From Comamonadaceae bacterium (lineage in GTDB: Bacteria > Pseudomonadota > Gammaproteobacteria > Burkholderiales > Burkholderiaceae_C), in NCBI GenBank assembly GCA_003599455.1, contig QZKF01000041.1, positions 1 to 64,000 of the forward strand: 64,000 bases of DNA, written 5' to 3'. Below the pieces are notes generated by a model that searched no databases, was not told where the DNA came from, and worked only from the letters and a program-made list of their open reading frames with translations. Positions 13,077 through 20,496 of this stretch are shown in pieces; within the stretch, counting starts at the first letter, position 1; every line of letters starts with the position of its first letter. Both the position numbers and the translations under genes were made by a program.

Positions 13077-13856
13077 ATGAGCGGTTTGCCCACGCAAAAC
13101 CCGGTGGTGCCCGCGCCTTGCTTCGAGCTGCGCGGCGTGCAGGTCCATCTGGGCCCGGCCGCGCGCCTGCAGGCGCTGAGCGACGTGTTCCTGCGCATCC
13201 AGGAGGGCGAGCGCGTGGCGCTGGTGGGTGCCAACGGCAGCGGCAAGAGCACGCTGCTGCGCACCCTGCATGGCCTGCAGCGCCCCAGCGCGGGTGAATT
13301 GCACACCCCCGCGCACCAGCGCGTGGCCATGCTGTTCCAGCGGCCCCACATGCTGCGCATGAGCGCGCGGCGCAACCTCCAGCTCGGCCTGTGGTTGCAG
13401 GGTGTGCCCTGGCGCGACACCCGCGTGCTCGCCCTGCAGGCGCTGCAGCGCGTGGAGATGGCCCCGCTGGCCGAGCGCAACGCGCGGGCGCTCTCGGGTG
13501 GCCAGCAGCAGCGCCTGGCGCTGGCGCGCGCCTGGGCGCTGCGCCCGGCCGTGTGGCTGCTCGACGAGCCCACCGCCAGCCTGGACCCGCACGCCAAGCG
13601 CGAGGTGGAAGGCCTGATCGCCGAGTTCACCACCGCGGGCCAGCGCGACGTGTCGGGCCAGCCCACCGGGCGGCCCACCACGCTGGTCTTCAGCAGCCAC
13701 AACCTGGGCCAGGTCAAGCGCCTGGCCAGCCGCGTCATCTACCTCGAGCAGGGCCGCCTGCTGGCCGACCTGCCGGTGCACGATTTTTTCAACCACGACC
13801 TGCTGCGTTCCCTGTGTCCGCAGGCCCATCTGTTTGTTCAAGGAGAAAGTTTGTGA
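13077..13856 (+). CDS. tupC: Tungstate ABC transporter ATP-binding protein TupC
   Basis: 259 residues. Walker A GANGSGKST is at 51-59, the signature is ALSGGQQQRLALARA and Walker B is VWLLDEPTASLDP, followed by the switch histidine (VFSSHNLGQ). It powers tungstate import through TupB. The ATG after CACGGAGGTCTGC has a good ribosome site; there is a 61-base gap from tupB. Its stop codon overlaps the tupA start by four bases. Confidence 0.9.
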   Translation: MSGLPTQNPVVPAPCFELRGVQVHLGPAARLQALSDVFLRIQEGERVALVGANGSGKSTLLRTLHGLQRPSAGELHTPAHQRVAMLFQRPHMLRMSARRNLQLGLWLQGVPWRDTRVLALQALQRVEMAPLAERNARALSGGQQQRLALARAWALRPAVWLLDEPTASLDPHAKREVEGLIAEFTTAGQRDVSGQPTGRPTTLVFSSHNLGQVKRLASRVIYLEQGRLLADLPVHDFFNHDLLRSLCPQAHLFVQGESL

Positions 13857-14668
13857 ATGCATTGCGCCGTCTGACCCTCACCGCCGCCCTCGGCACCGCC
13901 TTGCTGGCCAGCACAGGCGCCTGGGCGCAGCAAAGCATCGTGGTGGCGTCCACCACGTCCACCGAGCAGTCGGGCCTGTTCTCGTTCCTGCTGCCCGAGT
14001 TCAAGAAGGCCAGCGGCATCGACGTGAAGGTCGTTGCGCTGGGCACCGGCCAGGCGATCGACATGGCGCGCCGGGGCGATGCCGACGTGCTGTTCGTGCA
14101 CGACAAGGTGGCCGAAGAGAAATTCGTGGCCGACGGCTTCGCCGCGAAGCGTCAGGAGGTCATGTACAACGACTTCGTGCTGATCGGCCCCAAGGCCGAC
14201 CCGGTGAAAGCCAGGGGCAACGACATCGTGGCCGCCATGAAGAAGGTGGCCGCGGCGAACGCCGAGTTCATCTCGCGCGGCGACAAGAGCGGCACGCACG
14301 CGGCCGAACTGCGCTTCTGGAAGATGACCGACACGGACGCCAACAAGGGCACGGGCTACAAGGAATGCGGCTGCGGCATGGGCCCGGCGCTCAACATCGC
14401 GGCCAGCAGCGGGGGCTATGTGCTGGCCGACCGCGGCACCTGGCTCAACTTCAAGAACCGCGCCGACCTCGCGGTGCTGGTGGAGGGCGACAAGCGCCTG
14501 TTCAACCAGTACGGCGTGATGCTGGTGAGCGCCGCCAAACACCCGCAGGTGAAGACGGCCGAAGGCCAGAAGTTCGTCGACTGGGTCACCGGCGCGGCCG
14601 GCCAGGCGGCGATCGCCGGCTACAAGATCGGTGGCGAACAGCTGTTCTTCCCGAACGCGGCGAAGTAA
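13853..14668 (+). CDS. tupA: Tungstate-binding periplasmic protein TupA
   Basis: 271 residues from a GTG that overlaps the tupC stop (GTGA), with AAGGAG just upstream. A signal peptide ends near TGAWAQ. The mature start SIVVASTTSTEQSGLF and the later ARRGDADVLFVHDK and GDKSGTH match TupA, whose TTS motif and ARRG segment distinguish it from ModA. It captures tungstate with high selectivity in family members. Supplying the AOR operon at 46.5 kb is the obvious inferred purpose. Confidence 0.92.
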   Translation: MNALRRLTLTAALGTALLASTGAWAQQSIVVASTTSTEQSGLFSFLLPEFKKASGIDVKVVALGTGQAIDMARRGDADVLFVHDKVAEEKFVADGFAAKRQEVMYNDFVLIGPKADPVKARGNDIVAAMKKVAAANAEFISRGDKSGTHAAELRFWKMTDTDANKGTGYKECGCGMGPALNIAASSGGYVLADRGTWLNFKNRADLAVLVEGDKRLFNQYGVMLVSAAKHPQVKTAEGQKFVDWVTGAAGQAAIAGYKIGGEQLFFPNAAK

Positions 14669-14743
14669 AAGGCGGGGGCCGGGGCTAGCGCTTCGTGCCG
14701 GCCAACTGCGGCATCGTGCGCTGACGCGCCCGACCAGAGGCGT

Positions 14744-15505
14744 TCAGGCGCCGCCCTTGCCGAGCTGGCGCAGCACCTCGGCCTGGAAGTCGCTGCCCTG
14801 GGCCTGCGCCATGAAGGTGACGATCGCGCCCTCGAAGCGCACCGTGCCCTGGTGCAGCAGCATCAGGCGGTCCGCGGTGTGCACTTCCTCGATCAGGTGC
14901 GTGGCCCACAGCACGCCCATGCCGCGCGTGCGGCACAGGCCGCGCACGGTGTCCAGCAGTTGCTGGCGCGAGGCCGGGTCCAGGCCCACGGTGGCCTCGT
15001 CCATGAGCAGCACGCGCGGCTCGTGCAGCAGCGCGCGGATCAGTTCGACCTTGCGCCGCGTGCCACCCGAAAGGCTGCGCACCACCGCCCTGGCCTGATC
15101 GCCCAGGCCCATGGTGTCGAGGTGCGCGGCGATGCGCTCGCGCGCCAGCGCGCGCGGCATGCCGTGCAGGTCGGTGTGGAACAGCAGGTTGGCCATCACC
15201 GTCAGGTCCATGTCGAGCGCGCTCTGCTGGAACACCACACCCAGCCCGGCCAGCGCGCGGCTGGGCTCGCGGCGCATGTCGTGGCCAAGCACCTCAATGC
15301 GGCCCTGGTCGGGGCTGAACAGGCCGGTGAGCAGCTGCAGCAGTGTGGACTTGCCCGCGCCGTTGGGTCCGAGCAGGGCCAGCATCTCGCCGGCGCGCAG
15401 CGCCACGTCCACGCCCTTGAGCGCGGGCTTGCCGCCATAGGCCTTGTGCAGGCCGGTCGCATTCAGCAGCAGCGGTGGCGTGTCGTCGCGGGTGTCGGCG
15501 GTCAT
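14744..15505 (-). CDS. ABC transporter ATP-binding protein, PQQ-alcohol-dehydrogenase-linked type
   Basis: 253 residues. Walker A LLGPNGAGKSTLLQLL, signature SLSGGTRRKVELIRAL and Walker B VLLMDEATVGLDP are intact. It resembles ABC-2 (NodI/PedC-like) ATPases and probably pairs with the ABC-2 permease at 18926-19768, which has no other ATPase beside it. It lies 7 bases after the Bug-protein gene on the opposite strand to that permease, so the transporter is encoded by two divergent units. Cargo unknown. Confidence 0.78.
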   Translation of the reverse strand: MTADTRDDTPPLLLNATGLHKAYGGKPALKGVDVALRAGEMLALLGPNGAGKSTLLQLLTGLFSPDQGRIEVLGHDMRREPSRALAGLGVVFQQSALDMDLTVMANLLFHTDLHGMPRALARERIAAHLDTMGLGDQARAVVRSLSGGTRRKVELIRALLHEPRVLLMDEATVGLDPASRQQLLDTVRGLCRTRGMGVLWATHLIEEVHTADRLMLLHQGTVRFEGAIVTFMAQAQGSDFQAEVLRQLGKGGA

Positions 15506-15512
15506 GCGGGGT

Positions 15513-16553
15513 TCAGGTTCCGGCGGGGCGCGCCAGCAGGTTCATGCGCTGCAGCAGGCGCTTCTCGCGCTCCACCGTGTCCAGCACGGCCTGCCGGTAG
15601 TCGCGCGTGTTGAGGTAGTCGAGCGTCTGATCGTAGCGGGCCAGCTCGCGCAGGTGGCGCTCGCTCTGCATGGCGCGCGCAAACGCGTCGTGCAGTTTCT
15701 TCACCACCGGCTCGGGCGTGCCGCGCGGCGCGGCGATGCCCCAGGGCGAGGTGTAGACCGACTGCAGGTAGCCCAGCTCGCGCAGCGTGGGCGCATCGGG
15801 CCAGCGCGGGCTGCGCTGCGCGCTGAAGATCGCGAGCAGGCGGATCTTGCCCTGGTCCACCCAGGGCGCGAAGCCGGTGGAGTTCACGCCCGCCATCAGC
15901 TGGCCGCCGGCCACCGCGAGCATCTGGTCGGCCGTGCCGCGGTAGGGCACGTGCACATAGCGCACCTGGTGCTGCAGCAGGATCTCTTCCATCGCGAGGT
16001 GGGCCGTGGTGCCGATGCCGGTGGAGCCGAGGATGAGCTCGCCCGGGTGGCTGCGCGCCCAGTCCAGCATCTCGTTGAAGTGCTTCCACGGGCTGTTGCT
16101 GGGCACCAGCACGCCGAAGGTGGTGCCCGAGACCTGCACGATGGGGCTGAGGTCGGCCACCGGGTCCCAGGGCACGGCGTTCATGAGCGCGTGGCGGTAC
16201 ACGGTGATCGGCACCTGCCCGATGGTGTGGCCATCGGGTTCGGCCGCTTTCAGCAGCGGCGCCACCTGCGTGCCGGCCGCGCCGGGCCTGTTGATGACCA
16301 CGATGGGCTGGCCCAGCAGCGGTTCGGTCTCTTCGCACAGGATGCGCAGCGTGAGGTCGGTCGCGCCACCGGCGGGCCAGGGCACGATGAGTTGCAGCGG
16401 TCTGGTGGGCCAGGCCGCGCCGCCGTTCTGTGCCGCCAGGGCCGAGGCCGGCGCGGCCGCCAGCGCGAGGCTCCAGCCCAGCCAGCGGCGGCGTGTCACG
16501 GGGATGTGTTCCGTGGTGGAACAGTGGATTTCGCCGAGGGGCTGTGGTGTCAT
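15513..16553 (-). CDS. Bug-family (TctC-like) extracytoplasmic solute receptor
   Basis: 346 residues from the ATG at 16553; an internal GTG at 16499 (VTRRRWLGWSLALAAA) could be the true start, giving a Tat-like or Sec signal right at the N-terminus. The body shows Bug signatures: WPTRPLQLIVPWPAGGATDL and GTTAHLAMEEI. Such receptors serve tripartite tricarboxylate transporters, but no tctA/tctB genes are nearby, as is common in Comamonadaceae where Bug genes are numerous orphans. Ligand unknown. Confidence 0.88.
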   Translation of the reverse strand: MTPQPLGEIHCSTTEHIPVTRRRWLGWSLALAAAPASALAAQNGGAAWPTRPLQLIVPWPAGGATDLTLRILCEETEPLLGQPIVVINRPGAAGTQVAPLLKAAEPDGHTIGQVPITVYRHALMNAVPWDPVADLSPIVQVSGTTFGVLVPSNSPWKHFNEMLDWARSHPGELILGSTGIGTTAHLAMEEILLQHQVRYVHVPYRGTADQMLAVAGGQLMAGVNSTGFAPWVDQGKIRLLAIFSAQRSPRWPDAPTLRELGYLQSVYTSPWGIAAPRGTPEPVVKKLHDAFARAMQSERHLRELARYDQTLDYLNTRDYRQAVLDTVEREKRLLQRMNLLARPAGT

Positions 16554-16737
16554 GCGAAGGGGCGCGGCAGCGCCGGTGTCTCAGGGTTTGTCCGTATCCG
16601 CGCAGGCTTGTGCGGTGTGTTTTTATCGTGGGCAGGCCATATTCATCCCGCGCAACGCCGGCACCGAATCTGCACCAGAGCAGCGCTTGTGTCCATCGGG
16701 GCACCGGCTTCACCACAACGACACAACAGGAGACCAC

Positions 16738-17733
16738 ATGATCCGCGCCTGCCGCCCTTTGTTCCTTTGTCGCGCGCTGCGCCTGCTGGCCTTCGGTGCC
16801 GTGCTCGGCGGCGCCACGCTGGCGCTGGCGCAGGGCAAGGTGTACGTGTCGAGCGAGAAGGATAACAAGCTCTACGTGTTCGATGCGAAGGGCGAACGCC
16901 TCTCGGCCATCGACGTGTGCCAGCGCCCGCGCCACATGATGTTCAACGCCAGCCGCAGCCAGCTCTACGTGTGCTGCGGCGACAGCAACCAGCTCGGCGT
17001 GGTGGACACCGCCAGCGGAAAAATGACGGGCACTGTGCCATTGGGGGACAGTCCGGAGATCTTCGACCTGAGCCCCGACGGCAAGACCGCCTATGTGTCG
17101 ATCGAGGACGAGAACGTGATGGCCGCCTACGACCTGGCCACGAAGAAGCCGCTGTTCGAGGTGAAGACCGGCGGCGAGCCCGAGGGCGTGCTGCTCACGG
17201 CCGATGGCAGGTTCGCCTACGTCACCTCCGAGGTGGCCAATGTGGTTCATTACATCGACCTCGGCCAGAAGAAGGTGCTCAGGAACATCAAGGTCGGCAA
17301 GCGCCCGCGCCGCTTCGTGCTGGCCGCGGGTGGCGCCGAGCTGTGGGTCACCAACGAGCTCGACGCCACGGTGAGCGTGGTCGACACGAAAGACCACAGC
17401 GTCAAGGCCACGGTGAAGTTCGCGGTCAAGGGCATGCGGGAGGCCGACATCACGCCCGTGGGCATGGCGCTGAGCCCCGACGGCAAGACCCTGTGGGTGG
17501 GCCTGGGCAAGGCCAACCATGTGGTCGAGGTCGACGTGGCCACGAAGAAGGCCGGCCGCCAGGTGCTAGTGGGCAAACGCGCCTGGGGCCTCACGATGCA
17601 CCCCGATGGCAAGACCCTGTACGTCACCAACGGCCTGTCGGACGACATGACCCTGGTCGACACGGCCGACGCGAAGGCCATCAGGACGGTGGCCGTGGGC
17701 CGCGTGCCGCACAGCGTGCTGGTGATGCCCTGA
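16738..17733 (+). CDS. YVTN beta-propeller protein, PQQ-dependent catabolism-associated
   Basis: 331 residues with a signal peptide ending near ALAQ, then seven-bladed propeller repeats (KVYVSSEKDNKLYVFD, LSPDGKTAYVSIEDEN, LWVTNELDATVSVVD). It matches the propeller family found beside PQQ-dependent alcohol dehydrogenase systems. It is periplasmic; the exact role is unknown. A strong ribosome site AACAGGAGACCAC precedes the ATG. Its TGA shares a base with the next gene's ATG. Confidence 0.85.
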   Translation: MIRACRPLFLCRALRLLAFGAVLGGATLALAQGKVYVSSEKDNKLYVFDAKGERLSAIDVCQRPRHMMFNASRSQLYVCCGDSNQLGVVDTASGKMTGTVPLGDSPEIFDLSPDGKTAYVSIEDENVMAAYDLATKKPLFEVKTGGEPEGVLLTADGRFAYVTSEVANVVHYIDLGQKKVLRNIKVGKRPRRFVLAAGGAELWVTNELDATVSVVDTKDHSVKATVKFAVKGMREADITPVGMALSPDGKTLWVGLGKANHVVEVDVATKKAGRQVLVGKRAWGLTMHPDGKTLYVTNGLSDDMTLVDTADAKAIRTVAVGRVPHSVLVMP

Positions 17734-18944
17734 TGCGCGGACCCCGCGCTGTTGTCCGATGCGCTGGCGGCGTGCTGGCCCTGGCCGCGCTGCTCGGCGG
17801 GCCGGTGGCGTCGCAGGCCGCCACCACCCGGCTCACCCTGGCCGTGGTCTCGCTGGCCGACGACCCGCGTTACGCGAACCGCCGCATGGAGCGCGGTTAC
17901 CCCGGGCATCCGCAGGGCCGGGCGGTGCAGGGCGTGCGGCTCGCGGTGGAAGAGGCGGCGTTCGAACTCGACACCGCGGGCCTCGAGCTGGTGGTGCGCG
18001 ACGTGGTGCTGCCCGATGCGGCCGCGCTGCCCCGGGCGCTCGCCGAACTCAAGGCCGCGAAGGTGCAGCACCTTGTGGCCGACCTGCCGCTGGCCGAGCT
18101 GCGCCAGTTGGTGCAGGCCGCGCCGGCCGCGCTGGGCGGCGCGGTGGTGTTCAACACCGGCCTGGACGACGACAGCCTGCGCGCGCAGCACTGCGCCGCG
18201 CACCTGCTGCACACCCTGCCCAGCCGGCACATGGCCAGCGACGCGCTGGCGCAGTACCTCGCCGCGCGCAACTGGCGCAAGGTGTTGCAGCTGCAAGGCC
18301 CGGAGCCGGGCGACCTGCTGATGGGCGAGTCCTTCGCGCGTGCAGCCAAACGCTATGGCCTGAAGTTCACGCAGACCAGACCCTTCAAGCTCAGCGGCGA
18401 CCCGCGCGAGCGCGACCTGGCCAACACGCGACTGCTGACCGGCGAGCGCGAGCACGAGGTGGTGGCGGTGATGGACGCCCACGGCGAGTTCGCGCGCACC
18501 GTGCCCTACGCCACCCAGTGGCCGCGTCCGGTGGTGGGCGCCAGCGGCCTGGTGGCCACGGCCTGGCACCCGCAGTGGGAACGCAACGGCGGGCCGCAGC
18601 TCACGCGGCGCTTCCAGAAACTCGCGCAGCGCCCGATGCAGGGCCACGACTGGGCCGCCTGGGCCGCGGGCAAGGCGGTGGCCGCGGTGCTGGTCGACGA
18701 CCCCAAGGCCGGCGTGCCGCAGCAACTGAAGAAGCTGCGCGGCGGCACGGTCTACATCGATGGCTTCAAGGGGCCGCGCCTGTCGTTCCGCGCCTGGGAC
18801 GGCCAGTTGCGCCAGCCCGTCTTCGTGAGCCATGTGGACGGCGTGGTGGGTGTGGCGCCGCTCGAAGGCGTGCTGCATCCGAAAGAGGTGCTGGACACGC
18901 TCGGCGTGGACGAACAGGAGAGCGCGTGCAGGCAACGACCGTGA
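17733..18944 (+). CDS. ABC substrate-binding protein, PQQ-alcohol-dehydrogenase-system type
   Basis: 403 residues, with an N-terminal signal (VLALAALLGGPVASQA). The fold is a type I branched-chain-amino-acid-binding-like protein: GVRLAVEEAAFEL, VVFNTGLDDDSLRAQHC, MASDALAQYLAARNW. This is the binding protein that usually travels with the PQQ propeller and an ABC-2 permease. The start is coupled to the propeller gene (TGATG), and the 3' end overlaps the permease by 19 bases. Confidence 0.82.
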   Translation: MRGPRAVVRCAGGVLALAALLGGPVASQAATTRLTLAVVSLADDPRYANRRMERGYPGHPQGRAVQGVRLAVEEAAFELDTAGLELVVRDVVLPDAAALPRALAELKAAKVQHLVADLPLAELRQLVQAAPAALGGAVVFNTGLDDDSLRAQHCAAHLLHTLPSRHMASDALAQYLAARNWRKVLQLQGPEPGDLLMGESFARAAKRYGLKFTQTRPFKLSGDPRERDLANTRLLTGEREHEVVAVMDAHGEFARTVPYATQWPRPVVGASGLVATAWHPQWERNGGPQLTRRFQKLAQRPMQGHDWAAWAAGKAVAAVLVDDPKAGVPQQLKKLRGGTVYIDGFKGPRLSFRAWDGQLRQPVFVSHVDGVVGVAPLEGVLHPKEVLDTLGVDEQESACRQRP

Positions 18945-19768
18945 CCACCACCGCAGCCCCTTCCTTGCCGCTGCACCTGGCGCGCGCGCTGCGCGCCGTG
19001 GTCGGCCGCGAGATCGGCCGCTTCCTGCGCCAGCCCACGCGGCTGGGCTCGGCGCTGGTGCGCCCGCTGCTGTGGTTCGTGGTGTTCTCGGCGGGCTTTC
19101 ACAACGTGTTCGGCGTGGCCATCGTGCCGCCCTACGAGACCTACATCGAATACAAGGTCTACATGGTGCCGGGGCTGCTGGGCATGGTGGCGCTGTTCAA
19201 CGGCATGCAGAGCTCGCTGTCGATGGTGTACGACCGCGAGATGGGCGTGATGCGCCTGCTGCTCACCGCGCCGCTGGCGCGCGGCTGGCTGCTGGGCTTC
19301 AAGCTGCTGGGCAGCACGGTGCTCTCGGTGCTGCAGATGGTGGTGTTCCTGCTGATCGCCTGGGCCTTCGGGGTCGAGATCCCGCTCGGTCACCTGCCCG
19401 GCCTGCTGGTGGCCATGGCCTGTGGCGCCACGCTGCTGGCCGCGCTGGGCCTCATGCTCTCGGTGTACGTGAAGCAGCTGGAAAACTTCGCGGGCACCAT
19501 GAACTTCGTGATCTTCCCGATGTTCTTCATCAGCCCCGCGCTGTACCCGCTGTGGAAGCTCGAGGAGTCGGGCGCGCTCTGGCTGCTCAGGCTGGCCGAA
19601 TTCAACCCCTTCACCCATGCGGTGGAGGCCATGCGTTTCGCCATGTACGGCCAGTTCAACACCACCGCGTGGGCGGTGGTGCTGGTGTGCAGCGCGGTGT
19701 TTTTCGTGCTCGCGCTGCGGGGCTACGACCCGCAACGCGGCTGGATCCGCCAGAAGGGCGGTGGCTGA
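18926..19768 (+). CDS. ABC-2 type permease of the PQQ-linked transporter
   Basis: 280 residues from a GTG with ACAGGAG upstream, inside the end of the previous gene. Six hydrophobic segments; MVPGLLGMVALFNGMQSSLS and MVYDREMGVMRLLL are ABC-2 (NodJ/DrrB-like) family features. It should work with the ATPase encoded at 14744-15505. In Pseudomonas-type clusters such transporters accompany alcohol oxidation; no alcohol dehydrogenase is in this window. Confidence 0.82.
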   Translation: MQATTVTTTAAPSLPLHLARALRAVVGREIGRFLRQPTRLGSALVRPLLWFVVFSAGFHNVFGVAIVPPYETYIEYKVYMVPGLLGMVALFNGMQSSLSMVYDREMGVMRLLLTAPLARGWLLGFKLLGSTVLSVLQMVVFLLIAWAFGVEIPLGHLPGLLVAMACGATLLAALGLMLSVYVKQLENFAGTMNFVIFPMFFISPALYPLWKLEESGALWLLRLAEFNPFTHAVEAMRFAMYGQFNTTAWAVVLVCSAVFFVLALRGYDPQRGWIRQKGGG

Positions 19769-19800
19769 CCGCGGTGCGGCGTCGCGCTGGCCCGGCGCCC

Positions 19801-20496
19801 TCAGGCCACGAAGCGGTAGCCGATACCGGTCTCGGTGACGAGGTGGCGCGGCATCGAGGGCTGGGCCTCGATCTTCTTGCGCAGGTTGGCCATGTGCACG
19901 CGCACATAGTGAGAGTCTTCGGCGTGTCCGGGGCCCCACACCGCCTTGAGCAGTTGCGCGTGGGTGATCACACGGTCGGGTTGCGCGGCCAGGTGCGTCA
20001 GCAATTTGTATTCGATGGGTGTGAGGTGCAGCACCTCGCCCGCGCGTTCCACCACGCGGCGCACGAGATCGATGCGGATGTCGCCAAACGCCATCTGTGG
20101 TGCGCCACCCGGCGTCTGCTGCTGGTGGCGGCGCAGCTGGGCGCGCACGCGCGCGCTCAGTTCGCCCGAGCCGAAGGGCTTGACGAGGTAGTCGTCTGCG
20201 CCCGCGTCGAGCGCGGCGATCTTGCTGGCCTCGGCGCTGCGCGCCGAGAGCACGATCACCGGCATGCTGGACCACTGCCGCAGCTCGCGGATCAGGTCCA
20301 CGCCGTCCCCGTCGGGCAGGCCCAGGTCGAGCACCACCAGGTCGGGCCGGCGCGTGCCGGCTTCGATCAGGCCGCGCTGGTAGTTCTCGGCCTCGTGCAC
20401 GGTGTGGCCTTCGGCTTCCAGCGTGAGGCGCACGAAACGGCGGATGTGGGCCTCGTCTTCAACGATCAGGATCTGGCTGCCGGGTGGGTTGCTCAT
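19801..20496 (-). CDS. kdpE: Response regulator KdpE
   Basis: 231 residues. The receiver domain has the phospho-acceptor Asp57 (VVLDLGLPDGDG) and the conserved LSARSAEASKIAALDAGADD and lysine in VKPFG. The OmpR-type winged helix follows, ending MPRHLVTETGIGYRF. It activates kdp transcription when K+ is limiting. Its ATG overlaps the kdpD stop (ATGA), so expression is coupled to kdpD. Confidence 0.95.
   Translation of the reverse strand: MSNPPGSQILIVEDEAHIRRFVRLTLEAEGHTVHEAENYQRGLIEAGTRRPDLVVLDLGLPDGDGVDLIRELRQWSSMPVIVLSARSAEASKIAALDAGADDYLVKPFGSGELSARVRAQLRRHQQQTPGGAPQMAFGDIRIDLVRRVVERAGEVLHLTPIEYKLLTHLAAQPDRVITHAQLLKAVWGPGHAEDSHYVRVHMANLRKKIEAQPSMPRHLVTETGIGYRFVA

Noticed and set aside
16597-16625. 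Hairpin CCGCGCA-GGCT-TGTGCGG followed by TGTGTTTTT in the gap before the beta-propeller gene
   Set aside because: The stem is short with a G-T pair, the T run is interrupted, and there is no upstream plus-strand gene to terminate. It may be chance or a leader element; support is too weak to list.
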